Positions 17,841 through 27,527 of a stretch of 64,000 nucleotides of DNA are shown in pieces (the first letter of the stretch is position 1; each line of letters opens with the position of its first letter). Source of the DNA: Enterovibrio gelatinilyticus (GTDB taxonomy: Bacteria; Pseudomonadota; Gammaproteobacteria; Enterobacterales; Vibrionaceae); NCBI RefSeq assembly GCF_028683095.1, contig NZ_JAJUBC010000025.1, positions 1 through 64,000 of the forward strand, given 5' to 3'. Made by a program: the position numbers and the translations under genes. A model generated the notes under the pieces. The model saw only the letters and a list, made by a program, of their open reading frames with translations. It did not search any database and was not told the DNA's origin.

Positions 17841-18464
17841 ATGAAAGTTTGGGATTTATCAACGCGTCTATACCATTGGGCTCAAGCGCTGTTATTTATG
17901 GTGTTAATGTTTTCGGGCTTTTCAGGTAATGGCCCCCACGTACAATTGGGCTTGGCGATCATGACGTTGATCATTTGGCGTATGGCATGGGGATTTGTAG
18001 GGAGTGAAACCAGTCGCTTCAAACAGTTTCTGCATTCACCCAAACATGTTTTCAACTACCTAAGAGGAAGAGAGAAGAGTCAGCCGGGGCACAACCCCAG
18101 TGGTGGCTGGATGGTGATAAGTTTGGTTCTTGCGCTATTTTTGCAGTGTATCTCTGGGCTAGCATTGGCTGGATTTTTTGATGCCTTGCCGCATGCAGAC
18201 GTGCTGTTGACCGATACGGTCTTTTACTGGTTGGAAATGGTGCATCTACAACTTGCTTATATATTGCCTGCGTTGGTTTTTGTTCATGTTGGTGCCATTT
18301 TGATTTACAAGTTTCGTTCAAAGCCACTCACTTGGGCGATGGTGACAGGGAAGCAGAAACCACTAAGCTCAGCACAAGCCGTGATTTTTGTTTCTCAATG
18401 GCGAGCATTGTTAGTGTTAGGATTGGCGACATCAGTTACTATGGGAATAGTTGCGTTAGCATGA
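17841..18464 (+). CDS. Cytochrome b (b561/Ni-hydrogenase cytochrome b type)
   Basis: A 207-residue inner-membrane protein with about five hydrophobic segments and several His residues suited to haem ligation (LYHWAQALLF near residue 9, GFFDALPHAD, VHLQLAY, FVHVGAIL). It matches the small cytochrome b561-like family often encoded next to periplasmic cytochromes. Likely role: passing electrons between quinols and the divergently encoded cytochrome c-prime. It overlaps the MarR gene by 4 bases. Confidence 0.82.
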   Translation: MKVWDLSTRLYHWAQALLFMVLMFSGFSGNGPHVQLGLAIMTLIIWRMAWGFVGSETSRFKQFLHSPKHVFNYLRGREKSQPGHNPSGGWMVISLVLALFLQCISGLALAGFFDALPHADVLLTDTVFYWLEMVHLQLAYILPALVFVHVGAILIYKFRSKPLTWAMVTGKQKPLSSAQAVIFVSQWRALLVLGLATSVTMGIVALA

Positions 18465-18910
18465 GTGTGAGTGAGTCTGAAATGGAAATCGAATTTGATA
18501 GACAGCGTAGTTTTGGTTGGTTAATCAATGTTGTAGCAAACGACGCTTCAAAGACCTTTGATAATGAGCTAAAGAAGCATGGTTTAACCGTCGCTTTATG
18601 GCCCACCCTGATGTGTTTGTGGGAAGAAGAAGGCGTGACTCAGCGTGATATTGCCGCCAAATCTAAAGTCGAAAACTCGACGACGACGAGGACGTTGGAC
18701 AAGCTAGAAGCGCTTGGATTGGTAGAACGTCAAGCTGATCCAAATAGTCGCCGTTCATTTCGCATTTATCTTACGGATAAAGGTAGAGCGCTAGAGCATG
18801 AACTGTTGCCGATTCCTGCCAACGTCAATCAACAGCTTCTCAGAACGTTAGACCTTGAGGAACGCGAAGAGATGATTCGTTTACTGCAAAAATTAGTCGA
18901 AAAAATATAA
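18461..18910 (+). CDS. MarR-family transcriptional regulator
   Basis: A 149-residue regulator. The winged helix includes LMCLWEEEGVTQRDIAAKSKVENSTTTRTLDKLEALGLVERQADPNSRRS, standard for MarR proteins. The start is taken at 18461, where ATGA overlaps the cytochrome b stop; an internal ATG at 18482 is possible. The overlap means regulator and cytochrome b are cotranslated, so it may respond to redox or nitrosative conditions, but the ligand is unknown. Confidence 0.85.
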   Translation: MSVSESEMEIEFDRQRSFGWLINVVANDASKTFDNELKKHGLTVALWPTLMCLWEEEGVTQRDIAAKSKVENSTTTRTLDKLEALGLVERQADPNSRRSFRIYLTDKGRALEHELLPIPANVNQQLLRTLDLEEREEMIRLLQKLVEKI

Positions 18911-18978
18911 TTCGAAGACAATAAAGGGGCTAGATAGCCCCTATGTGTCAACCTGCCATTGTTGTCACGATGTTTTAT

Positions 18979-19404
18979 CTAGTTCAAGGTGCCGAAATAC
19001 GCTTCAATTTCAGCTTTGGTCATTTCTTTGGTTTCGTTAGAAAAACAATAGTAATGAGGGCGTTGGTCGCTGAAATACTGCATTGTCATCACGGGTTTTT
19101 CTAAAAAAGGAAATAAACCGATAGGCATGTTATAGCCGCCAGTACTATTCAAACGATAAAATAAATGAGTGCCACAATGATGACAAAACCCTCTGGTTGC
19201 CCAAGGTGAAGATTTGTACTCTTTAATCGACTCCACACCTTCAAACTTAACATCCGTTCCGCATTCAACAGCAAACAACGGACCACCTCCCCACGTTCTG
19301 CATGTTTCACAATGACAGACAGTAAACTTGGGATTTATCTCCGTGGCTTCAATCCTCACTTCCCCACATAAACAACTGACTTTTTGGCTGCTTAAATCTG
19401 ACAT
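18979..19404 (-). CDS. GFA-family zinc protein
   Basis: A 141-residue protein of the glutathione-dependent formaldehyde-activating (GFA) family. Zinc-binding Cys are visible as SCLCGEV, CHCETCRTWGG and CHHCGTHLFYR. Despite the family name, most members have no shown formaldehyde activity. The start at 19404 (MSDLSSQK) is preferred because AGGGA lies upstream and the Cys motif follows at the usual place. Confidence 0.85.
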   Translation of the reverse strand: MSDLSSQKVSCLCGEVRIEATEINPKFTVCHCETCRTWGGGPLFAVECGTDVKFEGVESIKEYKSSPWATRGFCHHCGTHLFYRLNSTGGYNMPIGLFPFLEKPVMTMQYFSDQRPHYYCFSNETKEMTKAEIEAYFGTLN

Positions 19405-19491
19405 TATGTTGATCCCTATTTTGACTGAGGCGACTTCCACTTTACATTCTAAACGCTTAGAGAATGGCAAGGTGTTCCATTGATGACGTGT

Positions 19492-19749
19492 TTACTTATC
19501 TAGCTTTGCGGATGCCTTCTTACCAACAAAGTATCCTGCGCAGAAAATCGCAACAAAGATCACACTTGTTAGCACGTAGGCCAATGCTTCAGGAGCACCT
19601 AACCCAAAAGCAAACGTAAAGCTAATACCGAGGAACGCTTCTTTTAGCCACTCTGTCGCAGGTGCGTTAGTGCTTGTGCCTATCATGGCGATAAAGATGA
19701 GAAGGGCGATTAAGCCGACTTTCAAGCCGACGAGGGTGGAACGTTGCAT
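19492..19749 (-). CDS. Small hypothetical membrane protein
   Basis: An 85-residue protein with two clear hydrophobic helices (about 6-24 and 57-75) and a Lys-rich C-terminus (GKKASAKLDK). I do not recognise a family. A GGGAG ribosome site precedes the ATG. It sits between unrelated small genes on the same strand. Confidence 0.6.
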   Translation of the reverse strand: MQRSTLVGLKVGLIALLIFIAMIGTSTNAPATEWLKEAFLGISFTFAFGLGAPEALAYVLTSVIFVAIFCAGYFVGKKASAKLDK

Positions 19750-19798
19750 AAATGGCTCCCGCTATAAAAACGGGGCCATTATACGATATCTTTTGTTG

Positions 19799-20050
19799 CT
19801 AGAGGCACTGAGCAAGTTGCCCTTTTTTGGTTGCTGCGATCACACAGCCTCGCTCACTATCGGTGGCTGACTTACATTGGCCCATCAATTCACTGGCAGA
19901 AGGTGCCATGGCCCCTAGTACTTTCTGAGCATGGCTGACTACTTTACTGCATTGGCTAACAGGAATGGGATCGTAATCTGTGCATGCGGTTAGACCGAAC
20001 GCAAGTAGGGCGATAAACGTAGATTTTACGGTGAATCTGGTCAATGACAT
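19799..20050 (-). CDS. Small lipoprotein, hypothetical
   Basis: An 83-residue protein with a signal peptide ending in the lipobox LTAC, so the mature protein begins at C23 and is membrane anchored. Four further Cys residues lie in the mature part, possibly two disulphides. Function unknown. AAGGAAGGA precedes the ATG. Confidence 0.7.
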   Translation of the reverse strand: MSLTRFTVKSTFIALLAFGLTACTDYDPIPVSQCSKVVSHAQKVLGAMAPSASELMGQCKSATDSERGCVIAATKKGQLAQCL

Positions 20051-20133
20051 GAGTCCTTCCTTTAATCAGTTTGCTCACTGATAAGGGTAGGAGATGTGTC
20101 TTATAAATGCGAAACAGGAGTGGGCAGATAATA

Positions 20134-20162
20134 AAACAGGCGCAGAAAGCGCCTGTTTTTAT
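20134..20162. terminator. Terminator of the ABC exporter gene
   Basis: Stem AAACAGGCGC (20134-20143) pairs with GCGCCTGTTT (20149-20158) around AGAAA. It lies just after the stop of the minus-strand ABC exporter. Confidence 0.8.
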
Positions 20163-20188
20163 GGTATTACGAAAGAGTCATGTTGCGG

Positions 20189-22018
20189 TTAGTCTCCGAT
20201 GAAACCGCCTGTTTGATGCTGCCATAATTGTGCATAAATGCCGCCGCTAGCAATCAATTCTTGGTGTGTACCTTCTTCTGCTATCTCGCCGTTATCCAGC
20301 ACGATCAAGCGATCCATTGCTGCAATCGTTGATAAGCGGTGAGCAATGGCAATCACGGTTTTCCCTTCCATTAGCTGATACAAGCTTTCTTGAATGGCGG
20401 CTTCCACTTCTGAGTCCAGTGCGGAGGTGGCTTCATCCAAAATAAGAATCGGTGCATCTTTTAGCAACACGCGAGAAATGGCGACACGTTGACGTTGTCC
20501 ACCTGACAATTTGACGCCACGTTCTCCCACTTGAGAGTCGTAACCGGTGTTGCCATGAGGGTCAGAGAGGTTTTCAATGAATTGGTGTGCTTGCGCGCGT
20601 TGGCTGGCTTCAAGCATTGCCTCTTCACCAGCATCTGGGTTGCCATACAGAATGTTCTCGCGGATCGAGCGATGTAACAACGACGTGTCTTGCGTCACCA
20701 TGCCAATGTTGGCGCGAAGCGAGTCTTGCGTTACCGCTGAAATGTTCTGTCCATCAATACGGATTTGGCCGCCTTCAACATCATGGAATCGCATCAGAAG
20801 GTTAACAAGCGTAGATTTCCCCGCGCCTGAGCGTCCGACTAATCCGACTTTTTCACCCGGCTTAATGTTGAGGTTTAGCTTTTCAATCACGCCTTTGCCT
20901 TCGCCATAGTGAAAGCGCACATCGTCGAATGAAATTTCACCTTTTGGCACATCCAAAGCGGGAGCATTTGCTTTGTCGCTCACTTCAACGGGCTTGGACA
21001 AGGTTGTCATGCCATCAACCACAGTACCGATGTTTTCAAACAGTGACCCGATCTCCCACATGATCCATTTAGACATGCCGTTAATGCGAAGGGCCAAACT
21101 AACAGCAATGGCAATAGCGCCAACGCTAATCGCAGAATCCAACCACAGCCAAATAGAGATAGCAGCAATAGAAAACACCAAGATGTAGTTGATGATTTCT
21201 ACCGCGATATTAAAGCCCGTAGCCAATCGCATTTGGCGATACACAGTATCAAGGAAGGTGTTCATCCCTTCTTCTGCGTATTCTGTTTCGCGGTCAGTGT
21301 GTGAGAAGAGCTTCACTGTCGCGATGTTGGTGTAGCTGTCCACAATGCGCCCTGTCATGAGTGAACGGGCGTCAGCTTGCTCTGTCGACACCGCCTTTAG
21401 GCGGGGAACGAAGTATATTTGAATGCCAATATAAGCCAGTAACCAAATCAGAAGAGGGATCATCAGGCGAATGTCTGCTTGCCCAACCATGACTAACATC
21501 GCGGTGAAGTAAACGCTGATGTAAACCGCCACATCCAGCAACTTCATGACGGTTTCGCGAATGGAAAGCGCGGTTTGCATGACTTTGGTGGCGATGCGTC
21601 CTGCAAAATCGTTTTGGTAAAAACTGATGCTTTGCTTTAGCAAGTAACGGTGCGCCAACCAGCGAATCGACATCGGGTAGTTACCGAGCAGAGATTGGTG
21701 CAACACGAGAGAGTGTACCGTCACCAGCAAAGGCATACCGATTAGGACGAGCAAGCCCATGCCAATTAGGGTTGAACCTTCTTGCTCTAAAAAGGTGTCT
21801 GGATTTTGACTGGTCAGCCAATCAACCATTTGCCCCATAAAACCAAACAGAGAAACTTCCGCTACCGCAATTAATGCGGTCAGTAGTGACATGGCGACGA
21901 GTGGACGCTCAAACCCCTTGGTGTAATGACGGCAAAACGCCAGCAACCCATTAGGAGGTTGTTCCGTTTGGGACTGAGGGAACGCGGCGGTTACCCGTTC
22001 AAAAAGTTTATAAATCAT
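20189..22018 (-). CDS. ABC exporter, fused membrane and ATPase domains
   Basis: A 609-residue half-transporter of the MsbA/MDR type. About six membrane segments fill residues 40-330; the ATPase follows with Walker A GRSGAGKST, the signature LSGGQRQRVAISR and Walker B ILILDEATSALDSE. It would act as a homodimer exporting drugs or lipids; Vibrio has multidrug exporters of this size, but the substrate is not readable here. The start at 22018 (MIYKLFERV) has GAAGG upstream. Confidence 0.88.
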   Translation of the reverse strand: MIYKLFERVTAAFPQSQTEQPPNGLLAFCRHYTKGFERPLVAMSLLTALIAVAEVSLFGFMGQMVDWLTSQNPDTFLEQEGSTLIGMGLLVLIGMPLLVTVHSLVLHQSLLGNYPMSIRWLAHRYLLKQSISFYQNDFAGRIATKVMQTALSIRETVMKLLDVAVYISVYFTAMLVMVGQADIRLMIPLLIWLLAYIGIQIYFVPRLKAVSTEQADARSLMTGRIVDSYTNIATVKLFSHTDRETEYAEEGMNTFLDTVYRQMRLATGFNIAVEIINYILVFSIAAISIWLWLDSAISVGAIAIAVSLALRINGMSKWIMWEIGSLFENIGTVVDGMTTLSKPVEVSDKANAPALDVPKGEISFDDVRFHYGEGKGVIEKLNLNIKPGEKVGLVGRSGAGKSTLVNLLMRFHDVEGGQIRIDGQNISAVTQDSLRANIGMVTQDTSLLHRSIRENILYGNPDAGEEAMLEASQRAQAHQFIENLSDPHGNTGYDSQVGERGVKLSGGQRQRVAISRVLLKDAPILILDEATSALDSEVEAAIQESLYQLMEGKTVIAIAHRLSTIAAMDRLIVLDNGEIAEEGTHQELIASGGIYAQLWQHQTGGFIGD

Positions 22019-22328
22019 GGAACCTTCACGAAAAGAAGAAAGAAGAAACAACACAATGTTGCTAGAAAATCTGTGCCTATGATACGCCGCAACAGCATAA
22101 AAGAGCAGCGCGATTGTATGAATTTTCGTTCAGTTAAAGATTCAACTCACTTAAGTAGAACGAGAAAACAAAATACGAAAGCAAGATTAGAAAACCGGAT
22201 GGGACGCCTCGTTTTATTGGAATGCCGATAGTGAGGCTTCAGGCTGGCATTTGATTACTAAAAAAAGAAAGCCGGCTGATTAGCCGGCTTTATGGAGTTT
22301 ACGGGTTAGTCATAGTGCTAAGAGGCGA
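22019..22328. other. Intergenic region upstream of the ABC exporter
   Basis: No supported gene. It carries the exporter promoter region and, at 22262-22291, the terminator of the upstream chitinase gene. Confidence 0.6.
22260..22291 (-). terminator. Terminator of the chitinase gene
   Basis: Stem AAAGCCGGC (22268-22276) pairs with GCCGGCTTT (22283-22291) around TGATTA, followed on the minus strand by TTTCTTTTTT. Confidence 0.87.
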
Positions 22329-25300
22329 TTAGCCACACACTTTAGACCAGCTACCGTCACTTCCAGGTACAGATGCAGTCCACCAGTTGGCTTGGTATAC
22401 CTTGCCATCATTTACGACTTTGTCGCCTGCGCTGGCATGGCTTGGATTACCCTGCCAGTCAGTTTGAGGTAGGTTCGGGTAAACCACGAGACCTGCTGTG
22501 TCACAAGTACCCGTATCGCCACCGTTGCCACCGCCGTTTGAACCGCCTGTTGTCAGGTCAGCCAAAGGAAGATCGCTGTATTCAAACGCGAATGCATAAT
22601 CAACACCATTAACGTTCACGGTGTAGTTTGCTGGGCCAGAGATTGGCAGGTAGTAAACCATATCCAATTCGTAGCTCGCGCCTGCTGGCAGTGATTTCCA
22701 TGCTGGCAATGAGAATGCTGCACGGTGCATGTTACCCTCAAGACCACCAATGTTGTTTGACTTGGTGTGACCCGAAGCAATCACTTTCAGACCGCCACCA
22801 GATTGATCTTTTGCGTTGTCCGGAGCTGACGTTGGAATATCGAATTGGAATTCCGTTCCGCCCGGCAGATCAGTACCAGTGTTGTTGGTGAAGGTGATTT
22901 TAGGGTTGATAGGGTAGTTCTGGTCACCCACTTTGAAGCCACCGACCGAAACAGTGATGTCCACAGCTTCTAACGGCATTGCCGTGTCAGACAGTTTGTT
23001 ACCATAAGGTGTTGCAGCAGCAAACTTGTCGTAGATGGCTTTGGTCATGGTGTTACCCATGTGGTATTCACCATTGCCAGTCTTACATGCGTTCTCGGTT
23101 GCATCGACAACGTTGGTACGGTTGCCACTAGCATCTAGTTGGTAACACGCATAGTCACCTGCAAGCTCCCAGAACATAATGCCGCCAATACCTTTGTCGA
23201 TAACGTAGTCAGATTTCACGCTGACAGACGCTTCGTCTTCGGTAGACAGGAATACACCCTTCTCGGCATTCCACAACCACGGTGCTACAGCAACTGCATC
23301 GTAGTTACGCTCGTAGTTACCTTTCAGTTGGTGTTGTGGGTTATTTGCTGGGTCAAGTTTGTACGCTGACGCATAAGAACCGAATACACCGTTCTCAAGG
23401 TTCTTCGCGTGCCACATTGGGTTAGAACCTGCGCCCATTTCGTAGCCTTTCGGATCGGTATCGTGCCACATGTTGTCGATACCAATTGCGCCGTTACCAC
23501 AGTTGTTCTTCTCACCTTCGCCTGTGCCTGGTTGACACTCAGCTTGGTTTGGAAGAGCAGCCTTGCCCCACAGACCGTTTTCACCGCCTGTGACACCTTG
23601 CCAACCACGGGTGTAGTAAGGAACACCGATGTTGATACGACCCGCAGGCATTGAACCGCGGAAGTAGTGGTAAGCCCAGTCAGTATTCAGGTAGCCGATG
23701 CCGCCGTACTGGCTAGTGCCATAGACATTCCATGCTGCCAACTCAGAGTCTTTACCAGTGTCAAACAGCGCGGCGTTGTGACCGACGTGATCGTTCCAAG
23801 CACCGTGTAAGTCATACGTCATGATGTTGACGTAATCGAGGTACTTAGTGACATCAAAGGTTTCCATACCGCGAAGCAGATAACCAGAAGATGGCGCTGC
23901 GATAGTCAGCATGTAGTGTTGGCTGTCTTGCTCAGAAGCGATGTCGACTTTCTCACGAAGTACGCGCATCAACTCTTGATAAGATGCCCACAGGTAAGCA
24001 CGACGTGGCTCCATGAAGTCTTTGTCGTATGGGTTACCTGCGCCTGCCATTGAGGTTGGGTACTCATAGTCGATGTCCAGACCATCGAATTGATACTTAC
24101 GCATCATTTCAACAGCAGAATCAGCAAACTTCTGAATGCCAGCGTGGTTGATAGAACCGTCGGCATTGGTTGTCATGGTGTAGAAGCCACCATCGGCAAC
24201 GCGGTTGCCATCGTTGCCGAAGTGACCACCTGTTTCAGCCCAACCACCGATAGAAATCAGTGTTTTAACATCGTGCTTTTTCTTGTAGGTGGCAAGTGCA
24301 CCGAAGTGGCCTTTAAAGCCAAGTGCTGGATCGATTTCAACATCCGCCCACTCTTTACCGACAGCGGCGTTGCTTGGGTCGTTAACATCACCAACGTTAA
24401 CTTTGCCGTCAGAACCGATGCTGACGAACGCATAGTTGATGTGCGTTAGCTCTTCCCAAGGAATGTCATTAACAAGGTATGCGGCTTGTGGGTCATCGCC
24501 TGAACGCCAGCTTGTGAAGTAACCGATGATACGACGAGGGTGGTCAGCACCCATGTCTTCACGGCCTTCTGAATCATAAATGGTACAGTAAGGAACGTTG
24601 ACGCCAGGCGTCTGGAACAAACCTTCAGGGCGACAGTTAGACACGGTAGGAACACCGGTAACGTTAACGGTGATCAAAGCAGAATCCGCTGATTTGCCTT
24701 TGTTATCCGTCGCTTTTGCGTAGACAGCGACGTTGCCGATTTTATTTGCCGTCCAATCAAGTGTGAATGGCGCGGCAGCTTTAGAGCCAACCAACTGGCC
24801 AGCGGCATAGAAATCAACTTTTGCAACTGAGCCATCGGCATCAGCGGCATCTGCCGTCAGGGTGACAACTGCGCCTTGGTCAACAGCAGTCGCAGATACT
24901 GAGACAGAAACGGTCGGTGCTTCATTGCCCGGTTCAACCGTGCCAGCTTCAACGGTGATGCTGAGAGCCGTTGATTCAGTCACTGCACCTTTATCATCCG
25001 TTGCCTTAACGGTAATGGTGTGAGCGCCTTCAGCGGCAGTCCAAGCGACAGAGTATGGTGCCGTGCTGTCTTTGCCAACAGAAATGCCATCAACGAAGAA
25101 TTCGACGTTGGCGACAGTGCCGTCTGTATCTGCTGCAGATGCACTTAGCGTTACGCTGTCACCTGTCGTAATTTTGTCGCTAGCCGTAGGCGCATCTAGC
25201 GAGGCGGTAGGAGCTTCATTCAATGGTGGATCGACTGGGCCGCCCGTATCGCACTGATCAATGACTTTCCACTCTTGGTACTGACCGGAAGACGTTTTTG

Positions 25301-25499
25301 GGTTGTTACCCATTGTCCACCAGTTAGCTTTGTAGACAGTGTTATCTTGCTGGACAGTAGAGCCTCCGCCGTAGGCGACACTATCTTTCCATTCTTCAAT
25401 ATTTGAACAATCGGTTGCTGCTTGCGCGTTGAAAGCAAACATACACGCGACGGCGACTGCCGACAGCGTGAAGCCTTTGCTCTTGCGTGACACATCCAT
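22329..25499 (-). CDS. Secreted multidomain GH18 chitinase
   Basis: A 1056-residue secreted enzyme cutting chitin. Order: signal peptide (1-27, ending AFNAQA); CBM5/12 chitin-binding domain (about 30-83, VYKANWWT); two bacterial Ig-like domains (about 95-185 and 193-282); GH18 catalytic domain (about 320-830) with the DxxDxDxE motif in [11 protein letters not shown], where E479 is the catalytic acid; a beta-rich domain (about 845-985); a Gly/Asn linker; and a second CBM5/12 (about 1000-1056, VYQANWWTA). Large chitinases of this design occur in Vibrio. GAGGT lies 8 bases before the ATG. It has its own terminator and no chitin genes beside it. Confidence 0.93.
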   Translation of the reverse strand: MDVSRKSKGFTLSAVAVACMFAFNAQAATDCSNIEEWKDSVAYGGGSTVQQDNTVYKANWWTMGNNPKTSSGQYQEWKVIDQCDTGGPVDPPLNEAPTASLDAPTASDKITTGDSVTLSASAADTDGTVANVEFFVDGISVGKDSTAPYSVAWTAAEGAHTITVKATDDKGAVTESTALSITVEAGTVEPGNEAPTVSVSVSATAVDQGAVVTLTADAADADGSVAKVDFYAAGQLVGSKAAAPFTLDWTANKIGNVAVYAKATDNKGKSADSALITVNVTGVPTVSNCRPEGLFQTPGVNVPYCTIYDSEGREDMGADHPRRIIGYFTSWRSGDDPQAAYLVNDIPWEELTHINYAFVSIGSDGKVNVGDVNDPSNAAVGKEWADVEIDPALGFKGHFGALATYKKKHDVKTLISIGGWAETGGHFGNDGNRVADGGFYTMTTNADGSINHAGIQKFADSAVEMMRKYQFDGLDIDYEYPTSMAGAGNPYDKDFMEPRRAYLWASYQELMRVLREKVDIASEQDSQHYMLTIAAPSSGYLLRGMETFDVTKYLDYVNIMTYDLHGAWNDHVGHNAALFDTGKDSELAAWNVYGTSQYGGIGYLNTDWAYHYFRGSMPAGRINIGVPYYTRGWQGVTGGENGLWGKAALPNQAECQPGTGEGEKNNCGNGAIGIDNMWHDTDPKGYEMGAGSNPMWHAKNLENGVFGSYASAYKLDPANNPQHQLKGNYERNYDAVAVAPWLWNAEKGVFLSTEDEASVSVKSDYVIDKGIGGIMFWELAGDYACYQLDASGNRTNVVDATENACKTGNGEYHMGNTMTKAIYDKFAAATPYGNKLSDTAMPLEAVDITVSVGGFKVGDQNYPINPKITFTNNTGTDLPGGTEFQFDIPTSAPDNAKDQSGGGLKVIASGHTKSNNIGGLEGNMHRAAFSLPAWKSLPAGASYELDMVYYLPISGPANYTVNVNGVDYAFAFEYSDLPLADLTTGGSNGGGNGGDTGTCDTAGLVVYPNLPQTDWQGNPSHASAGDKVVNDGKVYQANWWTASVPGSDGSWSKVCG

Positions 25500-25767
25500 T
25501 GGAATTACCTCGAAAATTGATACTACTTATTGATTTATTGTTAATTAACGCAACTTAAATCGCGTAATAAATAAAGTAGACGAGTTGCATTTATGAGACA
25601 CGGTGGTTTTGGTGAGTTTTAGATCTCTAGTCAGTTACTGGGTAAAAAAGCCTCTCGCTTCTGGTAGCGATTCACAGTTTCAACTGACAAACATTCAGCA
25701 AATTCATGAATTTTGTGCGTTGAATATTTACTCATCAATGCATTGTGGTAGACCAATGTCTAACATA

Positions 25768-25781
25768 GATTGTCGACAATC
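25768..25781. promoter_or_regulatory. Operator-like palindrome 1, GATTGTCGACAATC
   Basis: A perfect 14-bp palindrome, the most distal of three copies upstream of the GntR-prp operon. Its centre is 63 bp, about six helical turns, from the next copy. Confidence 0.75.
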
Positions 25782-25831
25782 TAGCTTGATAAATCGCCAG
25801 AAAATGGCTAATAATTAATCACACCCAAAAT

Positions 25832-25843
25832 ATTGTCGACAAT
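25832..25843. promoter_or_regulatory. Operator-like palindrome 2, ATTGTCGACAAT
   Basis: A perfect 12-bp palindrome. Its sequence is of the kind bound by FCD-class GntR regulators, and it lies 59 bp before the regulator start. Confidence 0.8.
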
Positions 25844-25875
25844 GTATTGAGTTATGCGAGTGAGTATTGAAACGT

Positions 25876-25887
25876 ATTGTCGACACC
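25876..25887. promoter_or_regulatory. Operator-like palindrome 3, ATTGTCGACACC
   Basis: An imperfect copy of the same site, matching ten of twelve positions. It lies 14 bases before the regulator ATG, so a bound repressor would block transcription. Its centre is 44 bp from copy 2, about four helical turns. Confidence 0.75.
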
Positions 25888-25901
25888 TAAGGAATTGCAC
25901 A

Positions 25902-26570
25902 ATGAAAGATGTCACCAAATCAGAAGGGATGACCGAGTGGCTTATCGAAGCGATTGTCAGTGGCAAATTTGCATCAGGAAGCAAAATTTCTGAGCCGGAG
26001 TTATCAAGAGAGTTGGGCGTGAGTCGTGGTCCACTTCGTGAAGCCATGATGCGGTTAGAGTCAATGGGTTTGGTCGAGCGTGTACCGCATGTTGGCGCTC
26101 GAGTGGTGGCGATAAGTGCGACACAACTGTCTGATATTTATGCGGTGCGCGAAGCATTGGAAGGCATGGCAATACGGCAAGCCTGCATGCACATTTCGGC
26201 CAGTGAGATTGAGGCATTGAAAACCTTATTGCACCGTCACCAGCAACATATTGATGATGTTGATGGTGCGACATATTTCCATCAGCAGGGTGATTTCGAT
26301 TTCCACTACCGAATCATTCAAGCGAGTAGAAATAATAAATTAATCAGCTTGTTATGTGACGAACTCTATCATCTTGTGCGGATGTATCGTACCCAATCAA
26401 CTCGGACTCAGTCTCGCCCAGAGCGAGCGCTAGATGAACATCTTCAGATTCTTAATGCACTTGAAGAACGAGATGCAGAATTGGCAGAAATGTTAATGCG
26501 AAGACACATTCGCCGAAGTGGGGAATTAGCCGCGAAGCAACTTAATTCAGACAGGGAGAAAGCCTCATGA
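25902..26570 (+). CDS. GntR-family (FCD) regulator of propionate catabolism
   Basis: A 222-residue regulator with an N-terminal GntR winged helix (about 10-75; [30 protein letters not shown]) and a C-terminal all-helical FCD ligand domain with metal-binding His. As first gene of the prp operon it probably represses it and senses a methylcitrate-cycle metabolite; GntR regulators in this position have been called PrpQ in other gammaproteobacteria. The start is 25902, with AAGGAA upstream; the open frame begins 16 codons earlier but would place coding sequence over the third operator. It overlaps prpB by 4 bases. Confidence 0.88.
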   Translation: MKDVTKSEGMTEWLIEAIVSGKFASGSKISEPELSRELGVSRGPLREAMMRLESMGLVERVPHVGARVVAISATQLSDIYAVREALEGMAIRQACMHISASEIEALKTLLHRHQQHIDDVDGATYFHQQGDFDFHYRIIQASRNNKLISLLCDELYHLVRMYRTQSTRTQSRPERALDEHLQILNALEERDAELAEMLMRRHIRRSGELAAKQLNSDREKAS

Positions 26571-27439
26571 GCGCAGGGAAAACGTTTCGAGAAGCCGTCG
26601 CAAACAACAGACCTTTACAAGTTATGGGTACGATCAATGCGTATACCGCGATGTTAGCAGAACAAACAGGGCATCAGGCCATTTACCTTTCAGGGGGTGG
26701 CGTTGCCAATGCCTCATTTGGTTTGCCCGATCTGGGAATAACAACACTTAACGACGTTCTTGAAGATGCTCGCCGTATCACGGATGCATCAAGTCTTCCT
26801 TTGCTGGTGGATATAGATACGGGGTTTGGCGGGGCATTCAGCATTGCTCGAACCGTGAGAGAAATGGAGCGTGCAGGCGTAGCGGCTGTTCACATTGAAG
26901 ACCAAGTGTCACAAAAGCGCTGTGGTCATCGCCCAAATAAGGCCATCGTGAGCCAATCTGAAATGGTCGATCGGGTCAAAGCAGCGGTTGATGCGAGAAC
27001 CGATCCCAATTTTGTCATCATGGCACGCACTGATGCACTGGCAGTAGAAGGGATGGATTCTGCGTTGGAACGGGCACATGCCTGTGTGGATGCGGGTGCA
27101 GACATGATCTTCCCTGAAGCCATTAATACCCTTGATCAGTACCGAACGTTCACCCAAGCACTAAAGGTTCCTGTGTTAGCGAACATCACTGAATTTGGTC
27201 AAACACCGTTGTTTTCAGTGAGTGAACTCGACGAAGTGGGTGTCGACCTTGTGCTTTATCCGCTCTCGGCGTTTCGGGCCATGAACCAAGCAGCGTTGAA
27301 CGTTTACCAGCAGGTGAAAGCCGACGGTCATCAGCGCAATGTGGTTGACACCATGCAGACGCGAGAGGAGCTCTATGGCTACCTGGGTTATCACAACTAC
27401 GAACAGCAACTCGATAAGCTGTTTGCCGACAAAGAATAG
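26567..27439 (+). CDS. prpB: 2-methylisocitrate lyase
   Basis: A 290-residue cytosolic enzyme of the isocitrate lyase/PEP mutase superfamily that splits 2-methylisocitrate into pyruvate and succinate, the last step of the methylcitrate cycle. The catalytic loop is KRCGHRPNK with C119; the metal site segment VDIDTGFGG is at 81-89. Length matches the family. It overlaps the regulator gene (ATGA), with GGGAGAAAG as ribosome site. Confidence 0.95.
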   Translation: MSAGKTFREAVANNRPLQVMGTINAYTAMLAEQTGHQAIYLSGGGVANASFGLPDLGITTLNDVLEDARRITDASSLPLLVDIDTGFGGAFSIARTVREMERAGVAAVHIEDQVSQKRCGHRPNKAIVSQSEMVDRVKAAVDARTDPNFVIMARTDALAVEGMDSALERAHACVDAGADMIFPEAINTLDQYRTFTQALKVPVLANITEFGQTPLFSVSELDEVGVDLVLYPLSAFRAMNQAALNVYQQVKADGHQRNVVDTMQTREELYGYLGYHNYEQQLDKLFADKE

Positions 27440-27527
27440 TACCGATATTTGAAACGCAATTGGAAAGAGCGAGAAACGTAAGGAAAGTAATAAAAACAAT
27501 GAATTAGTCTATGACAAGGAGCATGAC

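Larger units (their letters stand above)
25500..25901. other. Divergent control region between chitinase and the propionate operon
   Basis: About 400 bp without a supported gene. The left part should hold the chitinase promoter; the right part holds three copies of the palindrome ATTGTCGACAAT described separately. Confidence 0.6.
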
